A DNA stretch of 46,522 bases from Nocardioides sp. (GTDB lineage: Bacteria; Actinomycetota; Actinomycetes; Propionibacteriales; Nocardioidaceae), in contig JAUYLL010000080.1 in assembly GCA_030698375.1 (NCBI GenBank), positions 1-46,522 of the forward strand, in the 5' to 3' direction. Under the pieces are notes generated by a model, which saw only the letters and a program-made list of their open reading frames with translations, was not told the DNA's origin and searched no databases. This document shows positions 16,807-24,925 of the stretch, piece by piece. Position 1 is the first letter of the stretch. Every line of letters begins with the position of its first letter. The position numbers were made by a program, and so were the translations under genes.

Positions 16807-17778
16807 GTGAATGACAAGGTGCGCGACACGTCCGAGGACGGCCAGGGGTCCTACGTGGAGCCTGAGTTCAACCGGGACATGAACTACATCGCCGACCGCA
16901 TCAGCCGCGACTCCGAGACGTGGCCGGTGCAGCCCGGCCGCTACCGCCTGGTCGCCGCGCGCGCGTGCCCGTGGGCCAACCGGGCGATCATCGTGCGCCA
17001 GCTGCTCGGTCTCGAGGACGTCATCTCCATGGGCCTGACCGGCCCCACCCACGACTCCCGGAGCTGGACCTTCGACCTCGACCCGGACGGCAGGGACCCC
17101 GTCCTCGGCATCGAGCGCCTCCAGGAGGCCTACTTCGCCCGGGTCCCCGACTACGACCGCGGGATCACCGTCCCGGCGATGGTCGACGTCCCGACGGGGC
17201 AGGTCGTCACCAACGACTTCCCGCAGATCACCCAGGATTTTTTCTTCGAGTGGCGCGAGCACCACCGCCCCGACGCCCCGGACCTGTGGCCCGCCGACGT
17301 CCGCGAGGAGATGGAGTCGGTGATGCAGCGGATCTTCACCGAGGACAACAACGGCGTCTACCGCTGTGGCTTCGCCGGCACCCAGGCGTCGTACGAGGCG
17401 GCGTACGACCGGCTGTTCTCCGCGCTCGACTGGCTCGAGGAGCGGCTCGCGGACCGCCGCTACCTGATGGGCGACACGGTCACGGAGGCCGACGTCCGGC
17501 TGTTCACGACGCTGGCGCGCTTCGACCCCGTCTACCACGGCCACTTCAAGTGCAACCGGAACAAGCTCTCCGAGATGCCGGTGCTGTGGGCCTACGCCCG
17601 CGACCTCTTCCAGACTCCGGGGTTCGGCGACACGATCGACTTCGAGCAGATCAAGGCGCACTACTACGTGGTGCACACCGACATCAATCCCACGCAGGTG
17701 GTGCCGAAGGGGCCCGACCTCGCCTCGTGGCACACGCCTCACGGACGAGAGGCCCTCGGCGGCCCTGCCACCCGGTAG
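16807..17778 (+). CDS. Xi-class glutathione S-transferase / glutathionyl-hydroquinone reductase-like protein
   Basis: A 323-residue protein with thioredoxin-like N-terminal half and all-helical C-terminal half. CPWANR with Cys54 is the Xi-class catalytic motif, which reduces S-conjugated hydroquinones with a thiol; TNDFPQITQDF and the ARFDPVYHGHFKCN block are family hallmarks. Actinobacteria generally use mycothiol, so the physiological thiol may not be glutathione. The GTG 16807 start fits the -10 spacing. It has its own promoter after the ABC exporter. An MFS gene follows after 56 bases, perhaps as part of one detoxification unit. Confidence 0.88.
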   Translation: MNDKVRDTSEDGQGSYVEPEFNRDMNYIADRISRDSETWPVQPGRYRLVAARACPWANRAIIVRQLLGLEDVISMGLTGPTHDSRSWTFDLDPDGRDPVLGIERLQEAYFARVPDYDRGITVPAMVDVPTGQVVTNDFPQITQDFFFEWREHHRPDAPDLWPADVREEMESVMQRIFTEDNNGVYRCGFAGTQASYEAAYDRLFSALDWLEERLADRRYLMGDTVTEADVRLFTTLARFDPVYHGHFKCNRNKLSEMPVLWAYARDLFQTPGFGDTIDFEQIKAHYYVVHTDINPTQVVPKGPDLASWHTPHGREALGGPATR

Positions 17779-17834
17779 CCTGCACTCTGCAACCTTTTCC
17801 CGAGCAGCCGGTCGTAGGGCCGGAGAGGTCGTCC

Positions 17835-19112
17835 GTGTCCGCAGCCGCCCGCCCCCACAACCCGTTGCCGATCCTGGCGACCGCGGTGCTCGTGGTGATG
17901 ACGACCCAGCAGGCGATCGTCCCGGTCCTGGCCCCGCTCGCCCGTGAGCTCGACCTCCCCGAGTTCAGCCTCGGACTGATGATGACCGCGTCGGCGGGCA
18001 TGTTCGCGCTCACCAGTCCGTGGTGGGGTCGCCGGATCAACACCCTCGGCCACCGTCGGGTGCTGCTCATGGGGCTGACGCTCTGCCTGACCGGGATGAT
18101 CGGCTTCGCGATCCTCTGCGAGCTCGCGCTGCGCGGTGTCATCGCCCCGGTCCCGGCGATGGCGGCGATGATCGTCACCCGCAGCCTGCTCTTCGGTGTC
18201 GGCATGGGCGCCGTCCCCACGGCCGCCATGGCCTGGGTCGCCGCCAACACCGACACCACCGCGGAGCGGGTCGCCGGCCTGAGCCGGATCGGCGCCGTGC
18301 AGGGCCTCGCGATGGCCCTCGGCCCCGCCCTCGGCGGCGCGCTGGCCTTCGCCGGCTTCCTCGGCCCCGTCTGGCTGGCCCCCGGGCTGCTGATCTTCGC
18401 GCTCGTCGCCGCCGCCGTGCGGCTGCCCCGCCCGCCCCGCCGTACGCGGGCGGAGAAGGCCGAGGACCTCGCCGCGGCCGCTCCGCCGTCGGCCACCCCG
18501 CTGCGCCCGTGGGACCCGCGCCTGTGGCCGGTCGTCCTCGCCGGGTTCAGCACCTTCCTCACCCTCGGCGTGGTCATCATCTGCCTGGGCTTCCTGGTCC
18601 AAGACCGGCTCGGGTTCACCGGAGCCGAGACCGTCCGGGTGACCGGCATGATCTCGACCTGCGTCGGCACCTTCATGGTGCTCACCCAGGGCTTCGTCGT
18701 TCCCCGCCTGGGGTGGGCGCCGTGGCGGATGCTGCGCACCGGCATCCCGCTGGTCGCCCTCGGCGCCTTCGGGATGGTCTTCGCCGACACCGCGGTGCTG
18801 ATGGCCGTCGCGATGTCGACGCTCGCCATCGGCATGGGCTTCGCCGGCCCCGGCTACACCTCGGCGCCCACGCTGCTGGTCGGTCGCTCCGAGCAGGGCC
18901 ACGTGGCCGGGCTGGTGCAGTCGGTGACCGGCACGACCTTCGTCATCGGCCCGCTGGCGGGCTCGACCCTCTACGGCCTCAACGCCGAGCTGCCGCTCGT
19001 GCTGGGTGGCGTGATCTGCACGCTCGCCGCGATCTTCGTCTGGACCCGCGCCGCGCACGTGGAGCCGGAGCCAGCCGCGGTCCCGGAACCCGCGAGCCCC
19101 CAGCCCCGCTGA
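17835..19112 (+). CDS. MFS transporter
   Basis: A 425-residue major facilitator with about 12 hydrophobic segments. WWGRRINTLGHRRVLLMG after helix 2 is the conserved cytoplasmic loop A motif. The sequence VGMGAVPTAAMAWVA and the loop rich in Arg and Pro at about 205-235 separate the two six-helix bundles. The protein ends in a short acidic, proline-rich tail. GTG 17835 follows GGAGAGG by about seven bases. A drug- or metabolite-proton antiporter is likely, but the substrate cannot be read from sequence. Confidence 0.9.
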   Translation: MSAAARPHNPLPILATAVLVVMTTQQAIVPVLAPLARELDLPEFSLGLMMTASAGMFALTSPWWGRRINTLGHRRVLLMGLTLCLTGMIGFAILCELALRGVIAPVPAMAAMIVTRSLLFGVGMGAVPTAAMAWVAANTDTTAERVAGLSRIGAVQGLAMALGPALGGALAFAGFLGPVWLAPGLLIFALVAAAVRLPRPPRRTRAEKAEDLAAAAPPSATPLRPWDPRLWPVVLAGFSTFLTLGVVIICLGFLVQDRLGFTGAETVRVTGMISTCVGTFMVLTQGFVVPRLGWAPWRMLRTGIPLVALGAFGMVFADTAVLMAVAMSTLAIGMGFAGPGYTSAPTLLVGRSEQGHVAGLVQSVTGTTFVIGPLAGSTLYGLNAELPLVLGGVICTLAAIFVWTRAAHVEPEPAAVPEPASPQPR

Positions 19113-19121
19113 GAGTGCCGG

Positions 19122-19589
19122 TCAGGCGCTCTTCTGTGCGTCGGTCTCGGCGGCCGCCTTCAGTCGCTCGAGCGTCCCCTCGATGCCCGCGCGGTTGCGC
19201 TTGGGGAAGCCGGCCAGCTCGATGAAGAACCGCCCCGGCGCGGGGTACATGGAGTAGTCGAAGGTCTCGGTCACCTCGCACCCGTCGGCGGTCGGGGTGA
19301 TCGCGTAGCGCCAGCGGTGGCCCCCGAAGTGCCGCCAGGCGACCTGCCGGTCCTGGGTGAACTCCACGACCCGGTTGTCGATCTTGTAGGGCAGCCCGAA
19401 CATCTTCATGTCCACGCGGAAGCTCTGCCCCTTCGCGGTGATCGGGCCGTCGCTGTGGATCAGGTCGCGCACGGAGCCCGACCCGTCGATGCGCGGGTGC
19501 TGGGCGGGGTCGGCCACGATCGCGAACACCGTCGCGGGCGGGGCGGCGATCCGGATGGATGCGGAGATCTTCTTGTCGTCGTTGGTCAC
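19122..19589 (-). CDS. SRPBCC-family (polyketide cyclase/dehydrase-like) protein
   Basis: A 155-residue single START-like domain. The opening ISASIRIAAPPATVFAIVADPAQHPRIDGSG and the later TETFDY-YPAPGRFF blocks are typical of the SRPBCC hydrophobic-ligand fold. No catalytic residues can be assigned. It starts at GTG 19589, divergent from the 2-oxoacid dehydrogenase operon, and ends nine bases from the convergent MFS gene. Confidence 0.87.
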   Translation of the reverse strand: MTNDDKKISASIRIAAPPATVFAIVADPAQHPRIDGSGSVRDLIHSDGPITAKGQSFRVDMKMFGLPYKIDNRVVEFTQDRQVAWRHFGGHRWRYAITPTADGCEVTETFDYSMYPAPGRFFIELAGFPKRNRAGIEGTLERLKAAAETDAQKSA

Positions 19590-19624
19590 GCCCCGATCCT
19601 CTCCGACGGCCCCAGGGAGGTACC

Positions 19625-19652
19625 GTGTGACCAGATGTGTTCCGGGTCACAC
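19625..19652. promoter_or_regulatory. Inverted repeat GTGTGACC-N12-GGTCACAC in the divergent promoter region
   Basis: Two perfect 8-base arms lie in the 197-base gap between the SRPBCC gene and the E1alpha gene. The overall 28-base size suits a dimeric regulator acting on one or both divergent genes. The remainder of the gap (19653-19786) shows only a GGCAGGGAGAG ribosome site next to the E1alpha start. Confidence 0.45.
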
Positions 19653-19786
19653 CGGACCCATCTGCCACAACTCCACACCCCCGGCGTACGGCGAGCGCAC
19701 ACCCCGCGCTCCCGGCCGTCGGGCACGATCCGACCGGGTGGCGGCGATCCCGCACCCCGGTCCCCCACAGGGCAGGGAGAGCACCC

Positions 19787-20947
19787 ATGACCACAGATGT
19801 CTTCAGCGCCTCGCAGGCGGCCTGGAACGGCGAAGGACCCGAGCTGGTCCAGCTCCTCACCCCCGAGGGCGAGCGCGTCGACCACCCCGGCATCAGCCTC
19901 GACCTCGGCTCACCGGAGGAGGAGGCCGAAGTCATCCGCGGGTTCTACCGCGACATGGTGCTCACCCGCCGCATCGACACCGAGGCCACCGCGCTCCAGC
20001 GCCACGGCGAGCTCGGCATCTGGGCCCAACTGCTCGGCCAGGAGGCCGCCCAGATCGGCTCCGGGCGCGCGTTGCGCCCCCAGGACTTCGTCTTCCCGAC
20101 CTACCGCGAGCATGGCGTCGCCTACTGCCGCGGCGTCGACCCGCTCGACCTGCTCGGCCTCTTCCGCGGCGTCGACCAGGGCCGCTGGGATCCCGCCGAG
20201 CACAACTTCGGGCTCTACACGATCGTCATCGGCGCCCAGACGCTGCACGGGGTCGGCTACGCGATGGGCATCCAGCGCGACGGTGCGGTCGGCACCGGCG
20301 ACCCCGAGCGCGACGCCGGCGTGATCGCCTACTTCGGCGACGGTGCCAGCAGCCAGGGCGACGTCAACGAGTCGTTCATCTTCGCCGCGTCCTACAACGC
20401 ACCGGTGGTCTTCTTCTGCCAGAACAACCAGTGGGCGATCTCCGAGCCGATCGAGCGTCAGTCGCGGATCCCGCTCTACCAGCGGGCGCTCGGCTTCGGC
20501 TTCCCCGGCGTCCGGGTCGACGGCAACGACGTCCTCGCGACGTACGCCGTCACCCGCGCCGCGCTGCAGCGCGCCCGCGACGGCCAGGGCCCCACCCTCG
20601 TGGAGGCCTACACCTACCGGATGGGCGCGCACACCACGACCGACGACCCGACCCGGTACCGGCTCTCCTCCGACCTCGAGCACTGGAAGCTCAAGGACCC
20701 GATCGAGCGGGTCCGCGTCTACCTCAAGCGCAACGGCCTGGCCGACGCCGACTTCTTCGGCGACGTCGAGGCCGAGGCCGGCCGGCTCGGCGAGCACCTG
20801 CGGACGGGCTGCAAGGAACTCCCGGACCCGAGCCCGCTGAGCATCTTCGACCACGTGTACGCCGAGCAGACCGACGAGCTCGCCGTCCAGAAGGAGGGCT
20901 TCGCGGCCTACCTGGAGTCCTTCGACGCCGAGGGGGCGACCCGATGA
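19787..20947 (+). CDS. 2-oxoacid (pyruvate/branched-chain) dehydrogenase E1 alpha subunit
   Basis: A 386-residue thiamine-diphosphate subunit. GDG (184-186) begins the cofactor motif that ends at NN (213-214) in VVFFCQNNQWAIS. The family blocks FPTYREHG and EAYTYRMGAHTTTDDPTRY are present. ATG 19787 follows GGCAGGGAGAG. The stop overlaps the E1 beta start as ATGA. It decarboxylates a 2-oxoacid and passes the acyl group to E2 lipoate. Three-gene E1a-E1b-E2 order with no E3 is typical of actinobacterial bkd/pdh clusters; branched-chain specificity is likelier, because these organisms usually have a separate AceE, but sequence alone does not prove it. Confidence 0.93.
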   Translation: MTTDVFSASQAAWNGEGPELVQLLTPEGERVDHPGISLDLGSPEEEAEVIRGFYRDMVLTRRIDTEATALQRHGELGIWAQLLGQEAAQIGSGRALRPQDFVFPTYREHGVAYCRGVDPLDLLGLFRGVDQGRWDPAEHNFGLYTIVIGAQTLHGVGYAMGIQRDGAVGTGDPERDAGVIAYFGDGASSQGDVNESFIFAASYNAPVVFFCQNNQWAISEPIERQSRIPLYQRALGFGFPGVRVDGNDVLATYAVTRAALQRARDGQGPTLVEAYTYRMGAHTTTDDPTRYRLSSDLEHWKLKDPIERVRVYLKRNGLADADFFGDVEAEAGRLGEHLRTGCKELPDPSPLSIFDHVYAEQTDELAVQKEGFAAYLESFDAEGATR

Positions 20948-21918
20948 AGATCACGTTGGCCAAGGGCCTCAACGCCGGCCTGCGCAAGGCGATGGAGGAC
21001 GACCCGAAGGTCCTCATCATGGGTGAGGACGTCGGCAAGCTCGGCGGCGTCTTCCGGATCACCGACGGCCTGCAGAAGGACTTCGGCGAGGACCGCGTCA
21101 TCGACTCCCCGCTGGCGGAGTCCGGCATCCTCGGCACCGCGGTCGGCATGGCGATGCGCGGCTACCGGCCGGTCTGCGAGATCCAGTTCGACGGGTTCGT
21201 CTATCCGGCGTACGACCAGATCGTCAGCCAGGTCGCCAAGCTGCACTTCCGCAGCCAGGGCAAGGTGCGGATGCCGATGGTCATCCGGATCCCCTTCGGC
21301 GGCGGCATCGGCGCGGTCGAGCACCACAGCGAGAGCCCCGAGGCGCAGTTCGCGCACACGCCGGGCCTCAAGGTGGTCGCCTGCTCCAACCCGGTCGACG
21401 GCTACTGGATGATCCAGCAAGCCATCGCCAGCGACGACCCCGTGGTCTTCCTCGAGCCCAAGCGGCAGTACCACGCCGACAAGGCCGAGCTCGATGAGTC
21501 GGCGACGCCCGCTCCGTTGTTCAGCTCGCGGGTGGTCCGCTCCGGGACCGACGTCACCCTGCTGGCCTACGGGCCGACGGTGAAGACCTGCCTGGCCGCT
21601 GCCGAGGCCGCCGCCCGGGAGGGCCGCAGCCTGGAGGTCATCGACCTGCGCACCCTCTCGCCGCTGGACATGGGTCCGGTGCTGGAGTCGGTACGCCGTA
21701 CCGGCCGCGCGATCACCGTGCACGAGGCGCACGTGAACCTCGGCATGGGCGCCGAGGTCGCCGCCCGCATCACCGAGCAGTGCTTCTACGCCCTCGAGTC
21801 GCCGGTGCTCCGCGTCGGCGGCTTCGACACCCCCTACCCGCCCAGCCGGATCGAGGAGGACTACCTCCCCGACCTCGATCGGGTCCTCGACGCCGTCGAC
21901 CGCGCGATGGAGTTCTGA
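20944..21918 (+). CDS. 2-oxoacid dehydrogenase E1 beta subunit
   Basis: A 324-residue transketolase-like subunit that pairs with E1 alpha. MGEDVGKLGGVFRIT, DSPLAESGILGTAVGMA and the GGGIGAVEHHSESPEA loop are the conserved E1 beta blocks; EHHSES carries residues near the active site. The C-terminal transketolase domain begins near TLLAYGPTVKTC. It overlaps both neighbours (ATGA with E1 alpha, TGATG with E2), so the three subunits should be made stoichiometrically. Confidence 0.94.
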   Translation: MKITLAKGLNAGLRKAMEDDPKVLIMGEDVGKLGGVFRITDGLQKDFGEDRVIDSPLAESGILGTAVGMAMRGYRPVCEIQFDGFVYPAYDQIVSQVAKLHFRSQGKVRMPMVIRIPFGGGIGAVEHHSESPEAQFAHTPGLKVVACSNPVDGYWMIQQAIASDDPVVFLEPKRQYHADKAELDESATPAPLFSSRVVRSGTDVTLLAYGPTVKTCLAAAEAAAREGRSLEVIDLRTLSPLDMGPVLESVRRTGRAITVHEAHVNLGMGAEVAARITEQCFYALESPVLRVGGFDTPYPPSRIEEDYLPDLDRVLDAVDRAMEF

Positions 21919-23348
21919 TGACGACGACCGCCAGCACCCACGAGTACCTCCTCCCCGACGTCGGGGAGGGACTGACCGAGGCCGAGATCGTCACCTGGAA
22001 GGTCAAGGAGGGCGACGTCATCGAGGTCAACGACGTCGTCGTCGAGATCGAGACCGCCAAGTCCCTGGTCGAGCTGCCTTCGCCGTACGCCGGCACCGTC
22101 CTGGCCCTGCTCGTCCCCGAGGGCGAGACCGTCCCGGTCGGCACGCCGATCATCCGGGTCGGCGATCCCGAGGCGGCTGATGCTCCCTCGTCGGAGGAGC
22201 CGGAGCTGGACCTCTCCAACCCCGCCGCGTCGGGCAGCAAGGAGGGCGAGAGCCTGGTGGGGAGGATGAAGGCCGACCGCGGGCCGGTACGCCGGGCGCG
22301 CAAGGGCTCGGCCTCACCGTCCTCCGACGCCGGCGCCGCCACCCAGATGCAGCTCCAGGGCGCGTTCTCCCCAGGGGGTGCGCAGTCCCAGGAGGTGACC
22401 GCGGAGGAGGAGCCGCCCGTCCCCGCCACCCCGGCGCAGCCGCCGGAGGACACCACCGCCCGTCCGCTCGCCAAGCCCCCGGTCCGCAAGCTCGCCAAGG
22501 ACCTCGGCGTCGACCTCGCCACCGTCACCCCGAACGGCGCCGACGGCGTGATCACCCGCGCCGAGGTCGAGGCCGCCGCGAGCGACGTGGGGGATCGGCC
22601 GGTTGAGGTGCGAGGCGAAGCCGAGCCTCGACACCAGCAGGCCGGGAGCCGCGAGACCCGCGAACCCGTCAAGGGCGTCCGCAAGATGATGGCCGCGGCG
22701 ATGGTGGACTCCGCCTTCTCCGCCCCGCACGTCACCGAGTGGATCACCGTCGACGCCACCCGGACCATCAAGCTCGTCGAGCGGCTCAAGGGCCACCGCG
22801 ACCTCCGCGACATGAAGGTCAGCCCGATGCTCGTGCTGGCGAAGGCCACGATGCTGGCGCTGCGGCGTACGCCGGAGATCAACGCGTGGTGGGACGAGGC
22901 GAACCAGGAGGTCGTGCTCAAGCACTACGTGAACCTCGGTGTCGCCGCGGCGACCCCGCGTGGCCTCGTGGTGCCGAACGTCAAGGACGCCGACTCGCTC
23001 GCGCTGCCCGAGCTGGCCGCCGCGCTCGCGGAGCTCACCGCCACCGCGCGCGAGGGCCGCACCCAGCCCGCCGACATGGCCGACGGCACCTTCACGATCA
23101 CCAACGTGGGCGTCTTCGGGGTCGATGCAGGCACCCCGATCATCAACCCCGGTGAGTCGGCGATCCTTGCCTTCGGCGCGATCAACAAGCGACCGTGGGT
23201 CGACGAGCGCGGCGAGCTCTGCGTCCGCGACGTCACCACCCTCGCGCTGAGCTTCGACCACCGCCACATCGACGGCGAGAAGGGTTCCCGCTTCCTCGCC
23301 GACGTCGCCGCGATCCTCGAGGACCCCGCCCAGGCGCTGCTGTTCTAG
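21918..23348 (+). CDS. 2-oxoacid dehydrogenase E2 dihydrolipoyl acyltransferase
   Basis: A 476-residue E2. Residues about 8-82 are a single lipoyl domain with Lys48 in EIETAKS. About 181-221 are the peripheral subunit-binding domain (RPLAKPPVRKLAKDLGVDL, GVITRAEVEAA). About 250-476 form the catalytic domain with His448 and Asp452 in SFDHRHIDG. Long Ala/Pro/Glu-rich linkers join them. The second linker (residues 228-240) is encoded by a REP-like palindrome, see 22601-22636. No E3 is nearby, so lipoamide dehydrogenase must be elsewhere. The TAG stop is offset by one base from the stop of the convergent GNAT gene. Confidence 0.94.
   Translation: MTTTASTHEYLLPDVGEGLTEAEIVTWKVKEGDVIEVNDVVVEIETAKSLVELPSPYAGTVLALLVPEGETVPVGTPIIRVGDPEAADAPSSEEPELDLSNPAASGSKEGESLVGRMKADRGPVRRARKGSASPSSDAGAATQMQLQGAFSPGGAQSQEVTAEEEPPVPATPAQPPEDTTARPLAKPPVRKLAKDLGVDLATVTPNGADGVITRAEVEAAASDVGDRPVEVRGEAEPRHQQAGSRETREPVKGVRKMMAAAMVDSAFSAPHVTEWITVDATRTIKLVERLKGHRDLRDMKVSPMLVLAKATMLALRRTPEINAWWDEANQEVVLKHYVNLGVAAATPRGLVVPNVKDADSLALPELAAALAELTATAREGRTQPADMADGTFTITNVGVFGVDAGTPIINPGESAILAFGAINKRPWVDERGELCVRDVTTLALSFDHRHIDGEKGSRFLADVAAILEDPAQALLF
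22601..22636. repeat. REP-like palindrome inside the E2 coding sequence
   Basis: GGTGCGAGGC pairs with GCCTCGACACC across the 8-base loop GAAGCCGA, allowing one bulged base. GGTTGA precedes the stem. The element is read in frame as residues 228-240 (PVEVRGEAEPRHQ) in the flexible linker between the subunit-binding and catalytic domains. The GGTTGAGGTGCGAG and CCTCGACACC ends resemble dispersed intergenic palindromes of some actinobacteria, from memory rather than search. Confidence 0.55.
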
Positions 23349-23824
23349 ACCTCCTTGACCATCATCGCGACGGTCTTGCCTGGCTCGACCCGCTCGCCGA
23401 CGACGGTGAACCCGCGGGCGGCGTGGAAGGCCAGTGATGGCTCGTTCGCGGGTCGGCTGTTGACCTCGAGCGCGAGCCGGCCGTGCGCGCCTGCGTCGGC
23501 CTCCACCGCGTCGTAGATCAGCCCGCCGAGCCCCTGCCGACGGAACGCCGGGCCGAGCACGACGCGGTCGAGGTAGCCGAAGGTGTCGCCGTACCGCTCG
23601 GTGAACCAGCGGTAGTTCTCGGAGTCGTAGTCCGACCCCGGGCGGATCGTCAGCACGAACCCGGCCACGACGCCGTGGACGTCGACCACGTCGGCGCGCT
23701 CGGCCCAGCCGAGCAGCTCGGTGAGCCGCTCCTCGTCCATCGGCGCGAGCAGATGGACGTCGGCCTCGTTGAGCTCGAGGACGGCGGGGACGTCGGCAGG
23801 GTCGATCGGTCGGAGGTGCGGCAC
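23345..23824 (-). CDS. GNAT-family N-acetyltransferase
   Basis: A 159-residue single-domain acetyltransferase. LDRVVLGPAFRRQGLGGLIYDAV contains the acetyl-CoA pyrophosphate loop RRQGLG (motif A). NEPSLAFHAARGFTVVGE is motif B. The substrate is unknown. It starts at GTG 23824 and converges on the E2 gene so closely that the two stop codons share the tetramer CTAG. Family members modify amines on small molecules or proteins. Confidence 0.88.
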   Translation of the reverse strand: MPHLRPIDPADVPAVLELNEADVHLLAPMDEERLTELLGWAERADVVDVHGVVAGFVLTIRPGSDYDSENYRWFTERYGDTFGYLDRVVLGPAFRRQGLGGLIYDAVEADAGAHGRLALEVNSRPANEPSLAFHAARGFTVVGERVEPGKTVAMMVKEV

Positions 23825-23850
23825 CGGGCCAGTGTGCCCGAGCCCCGCCC

Positions 23851-24018
23851 TCAGGGTGCCTCGGCGCCGACCGGGTCGGCCGGTGCGGCGGTGGCGGCGT
23901 GGGCAGCGGCGAGCGCCTTCCCTGCGAGGTCGACCTCGCCCACCGCGGTGGCGACCACGGCCTCCGGAGACGGCGTGCCAAGAGCAGCGCTGCGCGAGGT
24001 CTGCGTGAGTGGGTGCAT
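23851..24018 (-). CDS. Possible 55-residue hypothetical protein
   Basis: An ATG-initiated frame of 55 residues, starting MHPLTQTSRSAALGTPSPEA and rich in Ala and Val afterwards. It begins 13 bases behind the SDR stop on the same strand, so it could be the last gene of that operon. No Shine-Dalgarno sequence or recognisable domain is visible. In DNA of this GC content such short frames arise by chance. The 24019-24031 and 23825-23850 gaps hold nothing recognisable. Confidence 0.22.
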   Translation of the reverse strand: MHPLTQTSRSAALGTPSPEAVVATAVGEVDLAGKALAAAHAATAAPADPVGAEAP

Positions 24019-24031
24019 GCTGGCTGCGCGT

Positions 24032-24925
24032 TCAGCGAGCCCGGAACGCCTTGATCTTGGTCGCCATGCCGGCGACCTTGTCCATGATCCCCAGCGCGAT
24101 CGCCGGCACGTTCATGCCGCGCGGCTGGAGCGGGTGCAGGATCGCGTCGGTGCCGCCGTCGACGAAGAGGGTCGTGCCGACGACCAGGCTCGAGGCGTCG
24201 GAGACCAGGAAGGCGATCGCCTGGGCGACCTCCTCCGGCTGCCCCGGGCGCCCCACCGCGGTGGGGTAGCTGTCGGCGAATACACCGAGCTGCGGGTCCG
24301 CGCGGAGCTGGTCGGTCATCGCCGTGGCGATCAGGCCGGGGGCGACGGCGTTGATCCGGATGCCGGCGCCGATCCACTCCTTCTTCACGCCCTCGCGGCG
24401 CATCCAGTACGCCAGCGCGGCCTTCGTCGCCGGGTAGACGTGCACCGCCTCGAGCGGCTTGGCGACCTTCGCTGCTGCCTCCTCGTCGTCGGCGAGGCAG
24501 GCCGAGGCGGCGTCGGCGCTCCACCCGGGCTGGCAGGTCACCGAGTTCGAGGAGATCACCACGACGGCGGCCGAGCCCAGGTCGGCGGCACCGCGGGCGA
24601 GGGCGGGCTGCAGCGCCTCCAGCAGCCGGACGGCGCCGAAGAAGTTGACCCGGATGACGAGCTCGGGGTCGACGCCGGTCAGGCCGGCCACGCCGGCGCA
24701 CGGCACGAACCCGTGGATGCCGTCGGGCGCGAGCTCCTCGATGCGCGCGACCGCGGCGTCCCGGCCGGCGGCCGAGGCCAGGTCGGCGTCGATGTCGGAG
24801 CCGGCGCGGTCCACGCCGATCACCCGGTGTCCCTGCTCGATGAGCAGGTCGGCCGTGGCCCGGCCGATGCCGGAGGCGGCACCGGTCACGACGTAGGTCC
24901 TGGGGGTGGGGGTGTCGGTGGTCAT
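24032..24925 (-). CDS. SDR oxidoreductase of the 3alpha-hydroxysteroid dehydrogenase/carbonyl reductase type
   Basis: A 297-residue Rossmann enzyme with TGAASGIG (14-21) for NAD(P), Ser126 region in VVVISSNSV, and catalytic Tyr164/Lys168 in YPATK. Ser and Tyr are about 38 residues apart, with an acidic Ala-rich insert between them, instead of the usual 13 or so; the Comamonas 3alpha-HSD has a similar insertion. VNFFGAVRLLEALQPAL and the C-terminal VDGGTDAILHP block also match that group. The start overlaps the beta-propeller stop as ATGA, so the two are cotranscribed from the KstR-like promoter. The steroid substrate is inferred. Confidence 0.82.
   Translation of the reverse strand: MTTDTPTPRTYVVTGAASGIGRATADLLIEQGHRVIGVDRAGSDIDADLASAAGRDAAVARIEELAPDGIHGFVPCAGVAGLTGVDPELVIRVNFFGAVRLLEALQPALARGAADLGSAAVVVISSNSVTCQPGWSADAASACLADDEEAAAKVAKPLEAVHVYPATKAALAYWMRREGVKKEWIGAGIRINAVAPGLIATAMTDQLRADPQLGVFADSYPTAVGRPGQPEEVAQAIAFLVSDASSLVVGTTLFVDGGTDAILHPLQPRGMNVPAIALGIMDKVAGMATKIKAFRAR

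Noticed and set aside
13879-17742. Very long open frame on the minus strand opposite the ABC exporter and GST genes
   Set aside because: High third-position GC leaves antisense frames open. Its translation is low-complexity Asp/Glu/Arg/Gly-rich, and the plus-strand genes have intact domain motifs.
19625-19652. CRP-type binding site (TGTGA...TCACA)
   Set aside because: The half-sites are present but separated by 16 bases instead of the six needed for CRP-family regulators.
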